From: Coriaria nepalensis
Lineage: Eukaryota > Streptophyta > Magnoliopsida > Cucurbitales > Coriariaceae
DNA: 64,000 nucleotides
Assembly (NCBI GenBank): GCA_027186245.1
Contig: CP114496.1
Span: forward strand, 1,805,501 to 1,869,500
Reading direction: 5' to 3'
Both the position numbers and the translations under genes were made by a program. How positions within the stretch are numbered: the first letter of the stretch is position 1; each line of letters opens with the position of its first letter. Below are positions 35,590 through 48,119 of the stretch, in pieces. The notes under the pieces are model-generated. The model did not search any database. It saw only the letters and a list, made by a program, of their open reading frames with translations, and was not told the DNA's origin.

Positions 35590-36900
35590 TTTAGTATATG
35601 GAAAATTGGGGATGGGCAATAATAAGCAACCTTTTGGCAGGATGATTGGGGCCACGGTATTCTATCATTGGATTTATAAAATACTAATTCTCATTTTATT
35701 GTGCAGGATTGTGTACAATATCCAAATTGGTCTAACATGATCCAAATTGGTCTAAAGATTATCTAGATTATGAGGTTATTAGCCACTTGGAGCAATCTTT
35801 GCCTAGTTTATCATCAAAATCTGATAAGCTAGTGTGAATGCCAAATCTTGATGGGATCTCTCTATCAAGTCTTCATAAGGTGCTATGGTTGGCCTTATAC
35901 ATAATTGAAGTCAGTTTCATACACTCAGAAACAACATGTTCCTCTCAAAATCAAGCTTTTCTCGTGGCAATTGTTTAGAGGCTGCCTTGCAGTTGACATG
36001 AATATGCACAAGATGGGGATCGCTTTTCCTTCTAACTGTAGGCGTTGTGCCTCACGAACTTGCGAGGATTCACAACCTTTATTCATTCTCAGTAATGTTG
36101 CTAGAATGGTTTGTAAGGAATATAATGCCTTTTTTAGTATTCCTTTTATCTATAAACTTTTGTTGGACAGGTTTAAACTCTAGTGGAGACTTTTAGGTGG
36201 CAACTCTAAATTCTCCAAGGTTGGCTCTTTTGTCCCTTCTCTTTTGTGTTGGGAAATTTTCCTAAGTAGGAATAGAGCTACCTATGGTAGTACTATTATG
36301 CACTCGAATTGGATCTCTTCTAAAGTGCAAAGTTGGATTCGGGATTTGAATCATTTGGTGAAAATTAAAGTTCACTCTTCCTCTTTTAGGCCTCCATTCT
36401 CTGAGCCTACTTGATTTTTTCAGTAGACTTGTTTCAATTAGCCATCCTATTGTTTGTACATGGAAACTCCCTCATTGTAGTTTTTACAAATTAAATGTGG
36501 ATGTGGCTTTGAAAAGGTCCTCCATGTTAGTTAGTTGTGGGGGCATTGTTAGAGACCATTAGGGTAATGTGTGTATGGATTTCTTCTTTCCTCTTGAGGT
36601 TTCTTATAGTTTCTTGGATGAGGTTCATAGCCTTGTCTTGTGCATTCAGAAGGCTCATTTTCAAGGTTTAGTGCTCTTCATAGTGGAATGCGACTCTCTT
36701 GGTTTAGTTTTGGCTCTTAAGAATACTTTTCCAAATTATATGATCTCTCACTTACGGCATATTATTCAATTTATAGCTGACGCATTGGCTAATAACGGTA
36801 GTCATGTTCATATGGATTGTACTGTTGGGGGCTCTCTCCCTAGTTTAGTGAGACTTTACTTATTGGATGATCATAGTGAGCTACCTCATTTAAGGATGTA
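35590..36900 (+). pseudogene. L1-type LINE 3' part: zinc-binding RT tail and RNase H
   Basis: Plus-strand reading gives a FWQDDWG block (about 35,640), typical of plant LINEs. The zf-RVT region follows (VPLKIKLFSWQLFRG, HKMGIAFPSNCRRC, about 35,940-36,060), and an IFLSRNRATYG block lies near 36,250. An RNase H-like domain is last (FYKLNVDVALKRSS about 36,485; GGIVRDH; DFFFPLEVS; ECDSLGLVLALKN; then a tail of DDHSELPH). Stops occur at several points (for example after 36,183). No 5' ORF1 or RT catalytic core is present. This is a 5'-truncated dead copy, as usual for LINEs. Confidence 0.75.
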
Positions 36901-37149
36901 ATTCTTTCTCTTTGTTAATAATATGCCTTGGTGGCTTTCCTTTAAGAAAACTAATTATCATGTACAATAATTTAGTTAAAGTAATGTATAAGAGTGAAAC
37001 AAGAAGAAGAAACTCATTCCTTTCGACACATGGCCAGGACATATGTACTAGGCATCTGACTTTGCTTATTGTTTAATGAAGTGATAATCATGAATGATTA
37101 GAATAATTATAATGAATAATAATTTAAATAAAGTAATTAGAAATTTATT

Positions 37150-38860
37150 AGAAGAAGGAACATCATGCCTTTACTATGAATCCGATGATATGGGCTTGCC
37201 ATTATTCATCCTAAGTTTAATAGAGTGGCTGAATTTCTTATAGAAGAAAAGCCTCTCTTCCCTAGTTGAAGTTTAGATAGTAAGTCCATAAACATCCTCA
37301 AATCCGAGTGGAAGCGTAACTTAAAAGTTTTCATTTCCGGTTTTCTGGTTACAATAAACCGAGGACCTACAGATTGTGCTATGAGGAATCATCAACTAGA
37401 ACTTCCGTTCTAGTCTAGTTCAAGAAAATATATAAACAAACAAGAGGAGGCTGAAGAAGGAAGTATACCTATTTCGAACTTACATAACCGAACTAATTGC
37501 TACCTCCTACCATCACCACGATGACTGCTCCCCTTCCGAAAAGTTGAGATTCCGAAACAATCCAAATGACTTTTCTCTAATCATATTCCGCATGTATAAT
37601 CAAAACCGGATTAGATTTCTAATCTCTAATATGAATTGACGTGTTAAGAGATTGTAGTAAGAGGGAAATGGATAAAGAAGTGAGAGGAACTTTTTCCCTC
37701 TCTCATCTTCGAATAGGGTGGCTAGGTAGGTAGACCCCACTACAACTTGTAAGACCGATTAGAGCCTCTTAGAATATTTATGATTCTTCATGAATCTGAA
37801 TTATTACTTTTCTTATATGTGTTACCGATCAGGTTCTACATCATATAAGCAAGTTCTATAACAACTTGTCAGTTTTATCTAGATAGAGATTGGACTAGTT
37901 TATTCTTAAAACACCTTTTAAGTTACAGAGTTAATTCAATCATCTTCAAGATTAATTAACTTAAACAAGCAAACCTACATGGCCTCTAGCAAGGTGTATC
38001 GGTCATCCGTGCAATAAGAATTATTAGAACCTCTAAAAGAACTTGTGCTGACTATTACCTTGTCAGACTGGTCTTTCCATCTATATCAAAATCCCAATTA
38101 GTCCTAGGATATAATTTAACTATTAAATCCTAATAGACTGACTATATCCTTTAACAACTAGATAATGAATTTATAGAAACTTATTTCATAACATACTACT
38201 TTACAAAGATTTCATGTTATTTGAAGGTACATCACTCATACAACTATTCCTCTTATATATAATTAATGGATCCTATCTTATAACCTTACAGACTTCAGTA
38301 CAAAAACACATGCCCAATTGTTTACAAGTAGTAACCCTTGGCTAGGGTTAGTTTGAGTAATATCAAAATATGATATATGATACCTAAGTACTATGATGTT
38401 TGAGAGTCATAGGTATAATAGTCACTAATTAAATCTCATTAACACTCAATATTATTATGATTTTGATTTATCTAGTGATTATGTTTAGTGATTAAATCTC
38501 TAATAATCACCTATATGCCTTTTTCGATATTCACTAATATTGGTGGTTATGAGACCACCATTATTCTTTTGAAAAGAATAGCTCATGTAATATTACTGAT
38601 ATTACTAATTATCTCTACTAACATAATAGATATTAGTGATTAAGTCTCTACTAATATTCTACATGCCTATTCTGATATTCTTCAAATTGTCATTATCCCT
38701 TTATGACAATCCTATGGCTATGAACTATTTGGGCCTTAGCCGTTAAGCCACTTGAATCTAACCAAGTGTGGTCCCTATCACGATTCAAGTGCATACACAT
38801 TCAATATTCATAAAATGTTTCCAATGTAACGACAACTAATATGATAGATAAAATGCTTAT
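37150..38860 (-). repeat. copia LTR remnant, minus orientation (third copy)
   Basis: It contains ACCGATCAGGTTCTACATCAT (37,824) and GTTAATTCAATCATCTTCA (about 37,928), shared with the 5.1-6.8 and 34.4-35.5 kb copies. The right part (38,360-38,700) resembles the reverse complement of 1,230-1,560. No coding sequence is seen. Confidence 0.5.
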
Positions 38861-38889
38861 TTAGGCTCATTTTCCTAATTAGACATTAT

Positions 38890-39420
38890 ACGAAATATTG
38901 TTTATGTTTCTGCTCTTAATGAGAAGGTTAAAGCTTCCAAATTAAATACAATATATTTAGTATTTCATGAGATTATTTACTATATTGAAATGGTTTCCTT
39001 AATAATAGTTTATATTTGCTAGATTGTAATGATAAAATATGCCTTAATATTGAAGGTCAAGAAAATACAAATCAGACTTATTTTTGGCATTGTCATTTTG
39101 ATCATGCGAATGAGACTAGAATCAATAAGTTTCATATGGATGGATGTCTAGATCCATTCGATCTTGAATATTGGTTAACTCGTTTACTTGGTAAAATAAC
39201 CAAAACTCCTTTTAGTGGAACTAGAGAAGAGTAATTGAGTTATTAGGTATTGTACATGCTGATATGCAACCCAATGACTATGAATGCCCAAGGTAGTTAT
39301 TCTTACTTCATCACTTTTAACGATGATCTCTCTAGATACGGATATGTGCATCTTATGAAATTACAAATCTAAAATATTTTAGAAATTCAAAGAGTATAAA
39401 AATGAGCGAGAATAAGGATA
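38890..39420 (+). pseudogene. Ty1-copia GAG-pre-integrase/integrase scrap
   Basis: Plus-strand reading: LDCNDKICLNIEGQEN, FWHCHFDHANETRINKFH, a LDPFD segment, LLGKITKTPFSG and, after a frameshift, SYSYFITFNDDLSRYGYVHL (the D of the integrase DDE fold region). It is the same order as in the 27.7-28.0 kb copy. It breaks off near 39,400, so only about 170 residues survive. Confidence 0.75.
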
Positions 39421-39512
39421 GAAATACATATATTTGATTCTTAACCTAACTGATATGAGCGATTGATTTAATCTTAATCATTAACAATATTTATACTTAA
39501 CATTCTATATTC

Positions 39513-39982
39513 AGCGGCAGGGCCGACTCTTCCTTTTAGGCAAGTGAGGCAATTGTCTAGGACCCCACCTACAAAAAGGCCTTAAATTATTAAAAATATG
39601 TGTATATTTATTAAAAAAAATGAAAATGGCATCATATTATTATCATTATATATGTTTCACAAAAAATAGAAGATTTTTTTAAAAGAAAAATCCAAAATGG
39701 TAAATGTATAGCAGTTAATTTTCACATTTATGACTTGACGTTAAAAATTTGAAAATATATAAACGTGCAATTAGTTTTCATATTTACATTTATTGCAAAA
39801 AAAATTTAATTTATTCTTTATATATAGAAACTTTTTATATTTCTCAACGGTTAAAAATTAATATTAAATTTTTTTTTATTTTTAAATATCAGTAATTTTT
39901 TTAATTCATCGTTCATTAATTATAAGGGGCTCCAAATTTTAATTTTGTCTAGAGCTTAAAACGAGCAGGAGCCGCCTCCGTT
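39513..39982. mobile_element. candidate MITE with imperfect terminal inverted repeats
   Basis: The left end GGCAGGGCCGACTCTTCC, followed by a TTTTAGGCAAGTGAGGCAAT block, is mirrored by the right end, whose reverse complement reads GGAGGCGGCTCCTGC then TTTTAAGCTCTAGAC. The inner part is AT-rich. TTCA words flank both sides. Superfamily unclear; hAT is a guess. Confidence 0.5.
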
Positions 39983-40124
39983 CAATAGTTTACCCTTTTA
40001 TAATCATTGGTTAGGATAGAACAATTGGTTGTTTAGGAAAAACAACTTAATGATCCCCTAAACTAGTAGTGAACAAGGTTTTCACATCAAAGGAAATGAA
40101 AGGGTGTAAATGATTTCACCAAAC

Positions 40125-40555
40125 ATTTTCGGACCAGCCAGGCTGAACTGATCAAGTTTGTCAAGTACGGGCATGATGGGGGACCCGAGCCACTCATATT
40201 CGATGAACAAGATAAGTAAGAATAGCTACTTGTCAGGCAAAAATAGCTACTAGTTAAGTCATGGGCGAGAAATCTAGCTGAGGAAGACCCCAACCTTGAA
40301 GAGTTGATGAGATCAACTCAACAGGTTTCCGCCTAACAATTTCAGACCGGCCAGGCTGAGCTGATCAGGTTGTTAGGTATGGGCATGATCGGGGGACCTG
40401 AGCCATTCATATTCGATGAACAAGATAAGTAAGAATAGCTACTAGTTAGGCAAAAATAGCTACTAGTTAAGTCATGGGCGAGAAATCAAGCTGGGGAACA
40501 CCTCAACCTTGTTCGAAGAGCTGATGAGATCAGCTCAACAAGTTTCCGCCTGACA
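40125..40555. repeat. about 215-bp direct tandem duplication
   Basis: The two units contain GGCTGA(A/G)CTGATCA at 40,141 and 40,354, the exact block ATATTCGATGAACAAGATAAG, a repeated AATAGCTACT, and a (T/C)TTTCCGCCT(A/G)AC end (40,325 and 40,542). They differ by substitutions and a 4-base indel. It lies just 3' of the third FKBP exon. Confidence 0.85.
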
Positions 40556-40686
40556 TAATCTGTCTCTTGAACAGAATTTTGCACCAACATCTATCTATAT
40601 ATTATATAGCATAAATAATGGAGTTACGGAACTTTTAAAGTTTGGAATATAAAGCATTGTAAAAGAAGTGAAAATGAAGAACATAC

Positions 40687-43600
40687 GTTAGGCGGCAAAG
40701 GTTCTTGATTTGTGTTCTGATATCCTTGTGATGGGGGAATGACAACTCTACTAATGCCGCCTAACTTCATTGATTGCACTGCTACTTGGATACCCCTAAT
40801 CACCTGGGTACCACCATCACACACCCTCTTTAGCTATTTCTCCAAAAAAATTATTACCTAAACGTAAGTACCGTTATACTAATTTATATTTAAAAAATAT
40901 CGTTCCCCTTTTCTTTTCTTTTTTTTTTATATATTTGAGTAAATTCTATATTATTCATTTAAACTTTTATTTTACTAAATTTAAGTCCCTTAAATATATA
41001 AAACTAGATTTATATTATTCTAAATTTTATAAACTAGACTTAAGTTACAGAGATTCCATACAAAAATTAACTAATTTCATTAACTACTCTAATATAACAA
41101 CCATACTCAGTTCTTTATCCGACCATTTAATAATCCATTATCTTTTTGTTTTTTATTTTTTGTCTTTTTTTTTTCTTTTCATGATCATGATTAGAAATGA
41201 AGAAGAGACCTCATTATAAAAAAGTAAAAGAAAGAAAAAGAAAAATATTATTAAATATGGGTCAAATAAAGAAAAGATTGGGTTATTAAAATGTAGCGAA
41301 TAATAAAATTAGTTAATTTTTAATGAAATTTTGTATTTAGAGACTTAATTAAGTATAGTTTATGAAATTTAGAAGGGTACAAGTCTAATTTTATAAATAT
41401 GAAAGATATAAATCTACCAAAATAAAAATTTAGGAAGATGGTATCTAATTTACTCTTTATATTTTTAAATTTCTTTTTCTTAATTTTTTTTTAATCTTTA
41501 CGACTTATGTTATAAAGAGAAAATAAATAAACAACATGGAAGACAGTAATTTAGAAGTTCGCATTGTTACATTCAAAGATACTTATCTATTGGTTAGAAA
41601 GAATAAATCTTTTGCTGTGGAAGAATATGACAGTTAGTAGAGTTCAATACTAACTACTGTATCTAGTTTTCAGGAAGGTTCTCTCCACTTCATATTACTA
41701 TAGGGGCAAAATTTCTATTGAGATTCGGATATGGTGGTACCCCTATTATTGTTACGATTTTTCTGATATATTGATACCTATTTGGAACAAAAATTATTAG
41801 CACCGCCTTGATTACCAATACTGTCGATATTGGTCCCAATCTTAAATTTTAATTTTTCATTTTAGATTTAATGTTCTTAGGTAATTCAATTTTTACGAAT
41901 ACGTCCTTAGTCTCTGACAAATTTTTTACCCTCTGTGTGATCCAAATTGAAAATTTTTAGTCCATCCGATTATTTGTGAAATAATTGGTACTCTCTTGTG
42001 AAAATTTTAATATATCACCACTGATAATATTATCGGTAAATCTATATTTTTAGTACTGTCATATCAATAATTAAAAATTCGGCTAAAATTCTTTTCTTTA
42101 TGATTTCATTTCAAATATTTTTTTTAACTCCTTGTTTCCATTTTTACCCGGACTCCATTGATGGAGCTTGAGCTCCAGGTCTCCATCCCCTAAAATTTTC
42201 AAATTTGTTAAAACAAATTGAACGATCGGGTTTTAGAGAACTCGGGATCCAGGTTTGAACGTTGAACTCCGATCCGAGCAATACAAATCTCGAAATTGAA
42301 TCCAGGCCTTCGAACCCATACCGTGTCTAGGCTTGAAGCTGTGAGCTGCTTGATGCTCCATTAATGGAGTTTTGGTGTAAAGGGGAAAAAATAAAATAAG
42401 GGTAGAAATATGGATTATGAAAATCTTTGTGATTAAATTGTAAAGGAAAAAATTAATTTGGGCCGAATTCATAGTTTTACATTTTAATTGTTGATGTGGC
42501 AAGATTAAAAATCTAGATTTATACGTATCTTTAATTAATTGGTGTTGACGTATTAAATATTTGTCACGTTAATACCGATCATCCAAAAAATGATAAAAAA
42601 GACTAAAGAGTTCGATTTCGATTATATATAAATTAAAAAGTTAACTCAAAACTGCATCAAAATAAATTCAAACCATACAGAAACTAATACTAAAGTGGAA
42701 GAAAGAACCATGATAAAAACATAATAAAATGTTATCATCTAATGGAAAATATGTTTTAATTAACCAAGAATCTTGATCAATCAAAGGTGTGTACTTTTGT
42801 TCCATAATCGCTCGACCTTCGTCGTGCTGAAAATGCAAATTTTAAGTTCAACAATTTAATTTTCATTTTGATGGCGTCATTTTTCTAGGGCAACTTAAAT
42901 GGGGGATTTCTTGAAATTTATTAATATTACAGTTGAATCTTGAGATGTTTGTAATAATTACAATTGAATTCATTCACATTTGTCTTAATGTATAAGTAGA
43001 TCACTTGATATTTTAGAATTACTCATCTCATATTTGTCTTAAAAAACAAATAAATATTCTCAAAATTACCTAAATAGCAGGTTTAGTCTAATTATTAACG
43101 ATAAATGTTCAAGTCTAACCGTCAACAATTACTACAAGGTAAAAGGCATTTTTAATAATAGAGTTTTTTCATTATAAGAGATGATAAATGAGAGTAATTT
43201 TTTTGTTTAAAATAATAATAATTTTTAATTTTTTAGGTAATATAATTCAAGAGTTTTAAGTTTTTTAATAAAATGAAATAAGTTTATATCAAATGATTTT
43301 GTGTTTGATTCATGATTTTTTTTTAAATATATCTATAAGAGCATCTAAAAAGTATCACTAATATAATATTTTATTAAGTTATAAATGTAGTGTAATTTTG
43401 TATTAGAGTTAATATTTGAAGTATTTTAACTGTAAAAAATTGATTGACCATTATGGTTAATATCAACTATTAACAATTAGACTAAACTTATAATTTAATA
43501 CAAAATTGAGAGGATCTATTTATAATTGAGCGTAAATATAAATGAATTCACTTATCATTCTAAAATCTTAAGAAATCTATTTATAATTATTGATATATTT

Positions 43601-46356
43601 GAGAGGATCTTGGTAATTTTAAAAATTTCAATTATAATTTCTAAGACGTATAATAATCCACCAATAATTTAATAAATTTTAAGAAATTTCTTATAAAATT
43701 TATATTCATTATTTTTTTGTTAATTTTTACACCCTCATATGTAAAAAGTACAATTTTAAAATTTTGGCTACCCTACCCAAAAGGTTTTTTTGGCCTAAAA
43801 TCCTAAATCCAATTTCACGATCGGGCTTCCCCAACTTCCCCCATTTTTTCTTTCATCTCGATTTTATATTTCTTGGTTACGATTTTTTATTTAGAAAGTA
43901 AGTGTATACATACATATATATATATATATATAGCACCACAAAACTAGGAAAACCCCACTACAAGAAACTCTTAGGGCACCTACGTAGGTCACAAGGGAAT
44001 CTCAACCCAATATCCAAACGAAGAGTAAAATCTCCAAGAAGCTAGAAAACCAAAGAGGACAAAGAAAAATAAAACCCAAAAAGGGACTGTCAATGTCGTT
44101 TCTACTAGAAGGAGGAGGAATGGAAAGTAATTTATGTTTAATGTTGGAGGAGATAAGCCCGAAAATAGAGGAGGGGAGCCGAGATATGTTGTGGATATGG
44201 TCATTTCATTCCCATAAAACAAGTAAAGGAGATGAACACAATTTTATCGGAGGAACTCCTTCCAACTGTAAACAAAAGTGAACTATAAGCTTAGCATCCC
44301 ACAAGCACATATAAGGAGGGGAGCGGAAAAACTTTTCAATCTTACTTAAAACCGAGTTGGAATAGGGGAATTACCAAAAATATGATCTCTACTTTCTTCA
44401 TTTTGGAGGCAAAGGTGATAAACATTACAAGAAGATATGTCGTAATACATGCTACAATCTTGAGTATAAAGTCAATTAAGGATGACTAGCCAAGAAGTAA
44501 AGGAATATTTAGGAACACAACCTTTAACCCAAATAATTTTATGCGTAGTGACCCAAGAACCTCTATAACGGAAGTGTTCCCAAGCATTTGAAGTAAAGAA
44601 ACAGGCGGGAGAGTGGACCCAAGTGAAGAGATTCGGCCTATCTGGAGAAAGAAGTAAGGAATGGGGAATAGGGTCTAGAACTTTCCATCAAGCTACTGAT
44701 CAGTTAAAAGGAAGAGACCAAGCATTTCCATTGATGATATCAATGAGGCCTTTACTAATCCTGTGATTAGACATAATAGGTCAACCAATTAAGGTAGTGA
44801 GTATACCCTCTAAAGCCGAAAGATAAAACCAAAGCGAAGTAGATTTTTCATAGACAATCAATCTTCCAAATAGAAGAAGACCGAACATGGTCCCTTACCG
44901 AAAGAATCATCCGCCAAAATCAAATACAAGTGCTAGGAATCAAGCAAACCCAAACATATTTATTTCTTAGGCGGTGAGAATGACCGAAGCTGACCAAATT
45001 GCTTCAGGAGAAAAAAAAAAGGTTTCAAATGTGCTTGAATGATAAATTTTATTCCACTCCAAAATATTTTTAATACTGAGCCCTCCCTCCTTTCTAGAAA
45101 GGCAAACAACATTTCAATCAGCTTTAGCACCTTCATGACAAAGAGAAAAACCCTTCCAAAGAAAATCCTTCATAATTCGATCAATTTTTCTTAACAACTT
45201 TTGTAAATAATGTGCTTTCCTTTTCCAGTTTGAATAATGGTGTCCCCCGATGATATTAGGATTAAAGCAAGACAGTGTCCTTGTGATGGTTCAACTCTAA
45301 TACTTAGAACACAGGAGAGGAGAAATAGAAATTATGCCTTTTGTTCCATAACTATTCTATAGTGCACATTGTATTGGTGTATTTTTCTCCTTTTGTTCCT
45401 ATTTGTAACTTGAATATTGTCTAACTAATCGCACTATAAATTACGGGTCAAGTGCGATTTTTTCGCTTGAACAAAGCTTTTGAACCAGACGGATGCGGAT
45501 GAAGTAAGTTCATTTACAAATAATCGGAGAACTTGTATGATGTTATTTCTTTTTTTTATTTAAAAAAAATTCGAGGCCAGTAAGGATTAAGGCTCGAACC
45601 TGACCTTATCTATGGAGTGGTATGATGTTTTTTGTTGACATTGTATTACGTACTGTAATTGTACTTAAGAAAAAGATGTAGGAAATAGTTTTTAGTATGT
45701 TTAACCATGCACTAGTTATCAAGTTATGTACTACAGTTTATGTTTCTGATGCAAGTATTTTATGTTGGGTTACTAATTTATTTTCTCATTCTTCGTTCTT
45801 AATTTTTCATATGTTAATAACGGCGTACAAAAGAGTACAGAAATTAGAGGCTTACTTTTCCTGATCCAAGGACAAATGAGAAAGGAATCGGCTCCCCATT
45901 TTCATCTTTGTGATCATAGGTTGAATCAAAACGCCATCCTTGTTTTGCTGCCAATCTTCCATAGTAATGAATTGCAACCTTGGTATTTAGATAGTGAACG
46001 AGGCTGTCACAGGGCTGTAAATAAAATGTACAAGGAACTGATGCGAATAAAATAATAACCTGGTCGCCATCTACCGGAGCCCGTCCTGAACCAATCCGAA
46101 GGTCCAACACCTTGATGCCACCTGAATCCGGAAGCTCATAGAACTCGGCTGCTGCAGACTCGGAAGGTGGAGTCCCTAAACAGGTAAAGGTAGTGAGAGA
46201 GCTGGAAATGATTGAAACACAAAGAGATAGAGTTCTTCTTCTTGTTGAGAAGGTAGATGAAGAAAGGTTACAACGGGGAGATTTGAAGGCTGTGAATGGA
46301 AGGATGGAATGGTGGCGAACATGGGAAGATGGTACAGACACAGAGCACAGTGACAT
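40687..46356 (-). CDS. FKBP16-1: FKBP16-1-like lumenal prolyl isomerase, partial (3 exons seen)
   Basis: Exons on the minus strand: 46,356-46,060, 45,978-45,856 and 40,803-40,687, joined in phase (99+41+39 codons). The start gives a Ser/Arg-rich plastid transit peptide with a hydrophobic stretch and RRR (SPRCNLSSSTFSTRRR), as for thylakoid-lumen FKBPs. Then come GGIKVLDLRIGSG, the FKBP fold VAIHYYGRLAAKQGWRFDST, PFSFVLGSGKVIRGI and VVIPPSQGYQNTNQEPLPPN. The family is a peptidyl-prolyl cis-trans isomerase of the chloroplast. The last exon (about 40 residues, the FDRQRLFTTIFNP region) was not found down to 36.9 kb. The second intron is about 5 kb and holds a LINE fragment and two inverted-repeat elements. 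Sequence of the three exons is clean, but completeness is doubtful, so it may be a decaying gene. Confidence 0.7.
41880..42700. mobile_element. foldback-type element with long inverted repeats (first)
   Basis: Arms are approximately palindromic about 42,270. ACTCCATTGATGGAGC (about 42,151) mirrors GCTCCATTAATGGAG (about 42,356), AAATTCGGCT (42,070) mirrors GGCCGAATT (42,461), and matches continue outward for some 300 bases. The arms also contain TTTTAGTCC-like words. It lies in the FKBP intron. No target duplication fixed. MULE-like long TIR or foldback class is inferred. Confidence 0.55.
42905..43690. mobile_element. foldback-type element with long inverted repeats (second)
   Basis: The left TTTCTTGAAATTTATTAAT (42,907) mirrors the right AATAAATTTTAAGAAA (43,671). 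Inside, GGTTTAGTCTAATTATTAAC (about 43,080) mirrors TTAACAATTAGACTAAAC (about 43,470). The centre is about 43,296. Each arm is near 200 bases and 70-80% matched by eye. It also lies in the FKBP intron, next to the first element. Confidence 0.55.
43914..43932. repeat. (TA)n microsatellite
   Basis: About 19 bases of alternating TA, on the 3' side of the minus-strand LINE fragment. Confidence 0.9.
44080..45260 (-). pseudogene. L1-type LINE 3' part in the FKBP intron
   Basis: Minus-strand reading with stops: IDRIMKDFLWKGFSLCHEGAK (about 45,160-45,210), LSRKEGGLSIKNILEWN (about 45,070-45,120), HRISKGLIDIINGNAWSLPF (about 44,710-44,770), WKVLDPIPHSLLLSPDRPN, and a zf-RVT region (RGSWVTTHKIIWVKGC about 44,525-44,575; CNVYHLCLQNEESRDHIF about 44,385-44,440). 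The RT core is absent. It is in the same strand as the host gene. It is a 5'-truncated dead copy. Confidence 0.75.
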
Positions 46357-46439
46357 CGTCTCTTCCTTATCCGCTTTTGATATCTTGCATTATAGTCCTC
46401 TAGTTATCATCAAAGGGCTGCGCCAAAGAACAGAAGTAT

Positions 46440-48110
46440 AATAACTGAAACTGTTATTGCAAAAAGTAAACTAAATAAGTAAATAAATCTGGCGGAAAAA
46501 AAATATTGTGTATTTAATTGTTAACTCTGGCACAATATATATATAACTCTTAGCACAATTTAATGGATATACTTTATATAATTAGATTATATAAGATATG
46601 ATTCGATATTAATTAATTTTTTATTAAAATATCGTTTGCCATAAAGAACTTTATTCATATCAATAGATGTTCGATTTGAATCATGAGTAGTCATGAACTC
46701 CTATTTATATCAACTAGATCTTTTGATTTACTCGTCACGGTTTGTTTGTAAAACAGGCTAAAAACTTTTATTTTAGAAATTTATTATGATAAGTTGCTGG
46801 AAACGTGATTTACAGATATAGAATCTAAACTTTTTTTATAACAGATTGTATTTTGGTTCTTTTAAGAGTTAATTCTGAAACTGAATGGTTTTGAGCTCAA
46901 ATTTATAATTAAGTTACATATTGACCGTTTACTAGTAAATTAATGATATTTCTGGATAAATAGATAATTAAAAAAGTAAAATAATAATTTTGACCAACTT
47001 TAATTATGAATAAATTTTTGAAAAATTAGATTGCATATAATAATAATATCAATGGACTATTATTAGAGATTGCCCAGTAATATGTTATATAATTGCAAGA
47101 GTGCAATTCCATATTTTTAGTGGAATAATTTTTGGATTAATAAGTTAGATTTATTAGATTCAAGAGTTTAATTAATGGTTTAATTTATTGAGCTTAAAAT
47201 TATAAGTATATGGTCTCCGGATCGCCTCTATAAAATACTATATATGGTAAGAATGACAAAAGTTGAAAAATGACTTATTTCTAAGAAAATAATTTTTTGT
47301 GGTAAATTTGTAATTATGAGATAATATATTTTAGTTAATTAAAATATGTATTTTAAATGATAAATTACAAAATTCATTTATTAAATAATGATATATTTGA
47401 TTTTGAGTTAAATATGTTAAATATAATATTAAGATTAGGTTAATTAAATTTAAATTAGTTTGAAAAACTAATTTAAAATTCATATAAGATTTCATTTCAT
47501 TTAAACGTGATGAAATTTTATGTTAAAAATGATATGAAAAGGGTTGATTAAATTAAATATATCATTAAAGATATGATATGATTTAAAATAAATAAAATAT
47601 TGTTTTAAATTAAATTTAAAAATATTTGATCAAATCAAATATTTCATTAAGGATATGATATTGAAAAGATTTGACAATATTAAAGATATCATCTAATGAT
47701 TATCTTATCTTTTAATCTAATAATTGAATTAGCAATTCAATTAATTTAAAAAGTTTAAATTAAAAATAATATTAAAATAGAAAACCTAAGAGAATCCTAT
47801 AAATACATATTATTCTAATTATTTTAAGAGAGCTTTTTGAAAAGATTTTTTCACAATAGAAATAAAAAGAAAACATGTCGTTTCTATGTTCTCATACATG
47901 CCTTAATGTGTTGAGGATCGATCTGTAGAATTGTGATGTGAGTTTTGTTGACCGATTCATGTAAATGAAGATATGATTTCTTCATATAATTATATGATTA
48001 ATTTATATATACCAAAAATATCGCTAAAAATTTTTTAAAATTTTTTTGTTATATATAAAAATCAATAATTGCTTCCCCTACAAAATTTAAAATTCATTTT
48101 CTAACGGGAA
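46440..48110. repeat. AT-rich LTR-like stretch upstream of FKBP gene
   Basis: No gene. It includes repeated phrases such as TATATCATTAAAGATATGATA (shortened here) and ATTTCATTAAGGATATGATA (47,560 and 47,640), and a CCTATAAATACATATT block near 47,800 that could be an LTR TATA box. It contains the 5' flank of FKBP16-1 next to 46,440. No LTR edges fixed. Confidence 0.35.
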
Positions 48111-48119
48111 GTACCTTTA

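Noticed and set aside
45590..45610. tRNA-like B-box phrase GGCTCGAACCTGACC
   Set aside because: No matching A box or cloverleaf could be formed around it.
45844..45855. C-terminal SL residues and stop after exon 2 of FKBP
   Set aside because: They come from reading into the intron; a GT donor at 45,855 and exon 3 fit the family.
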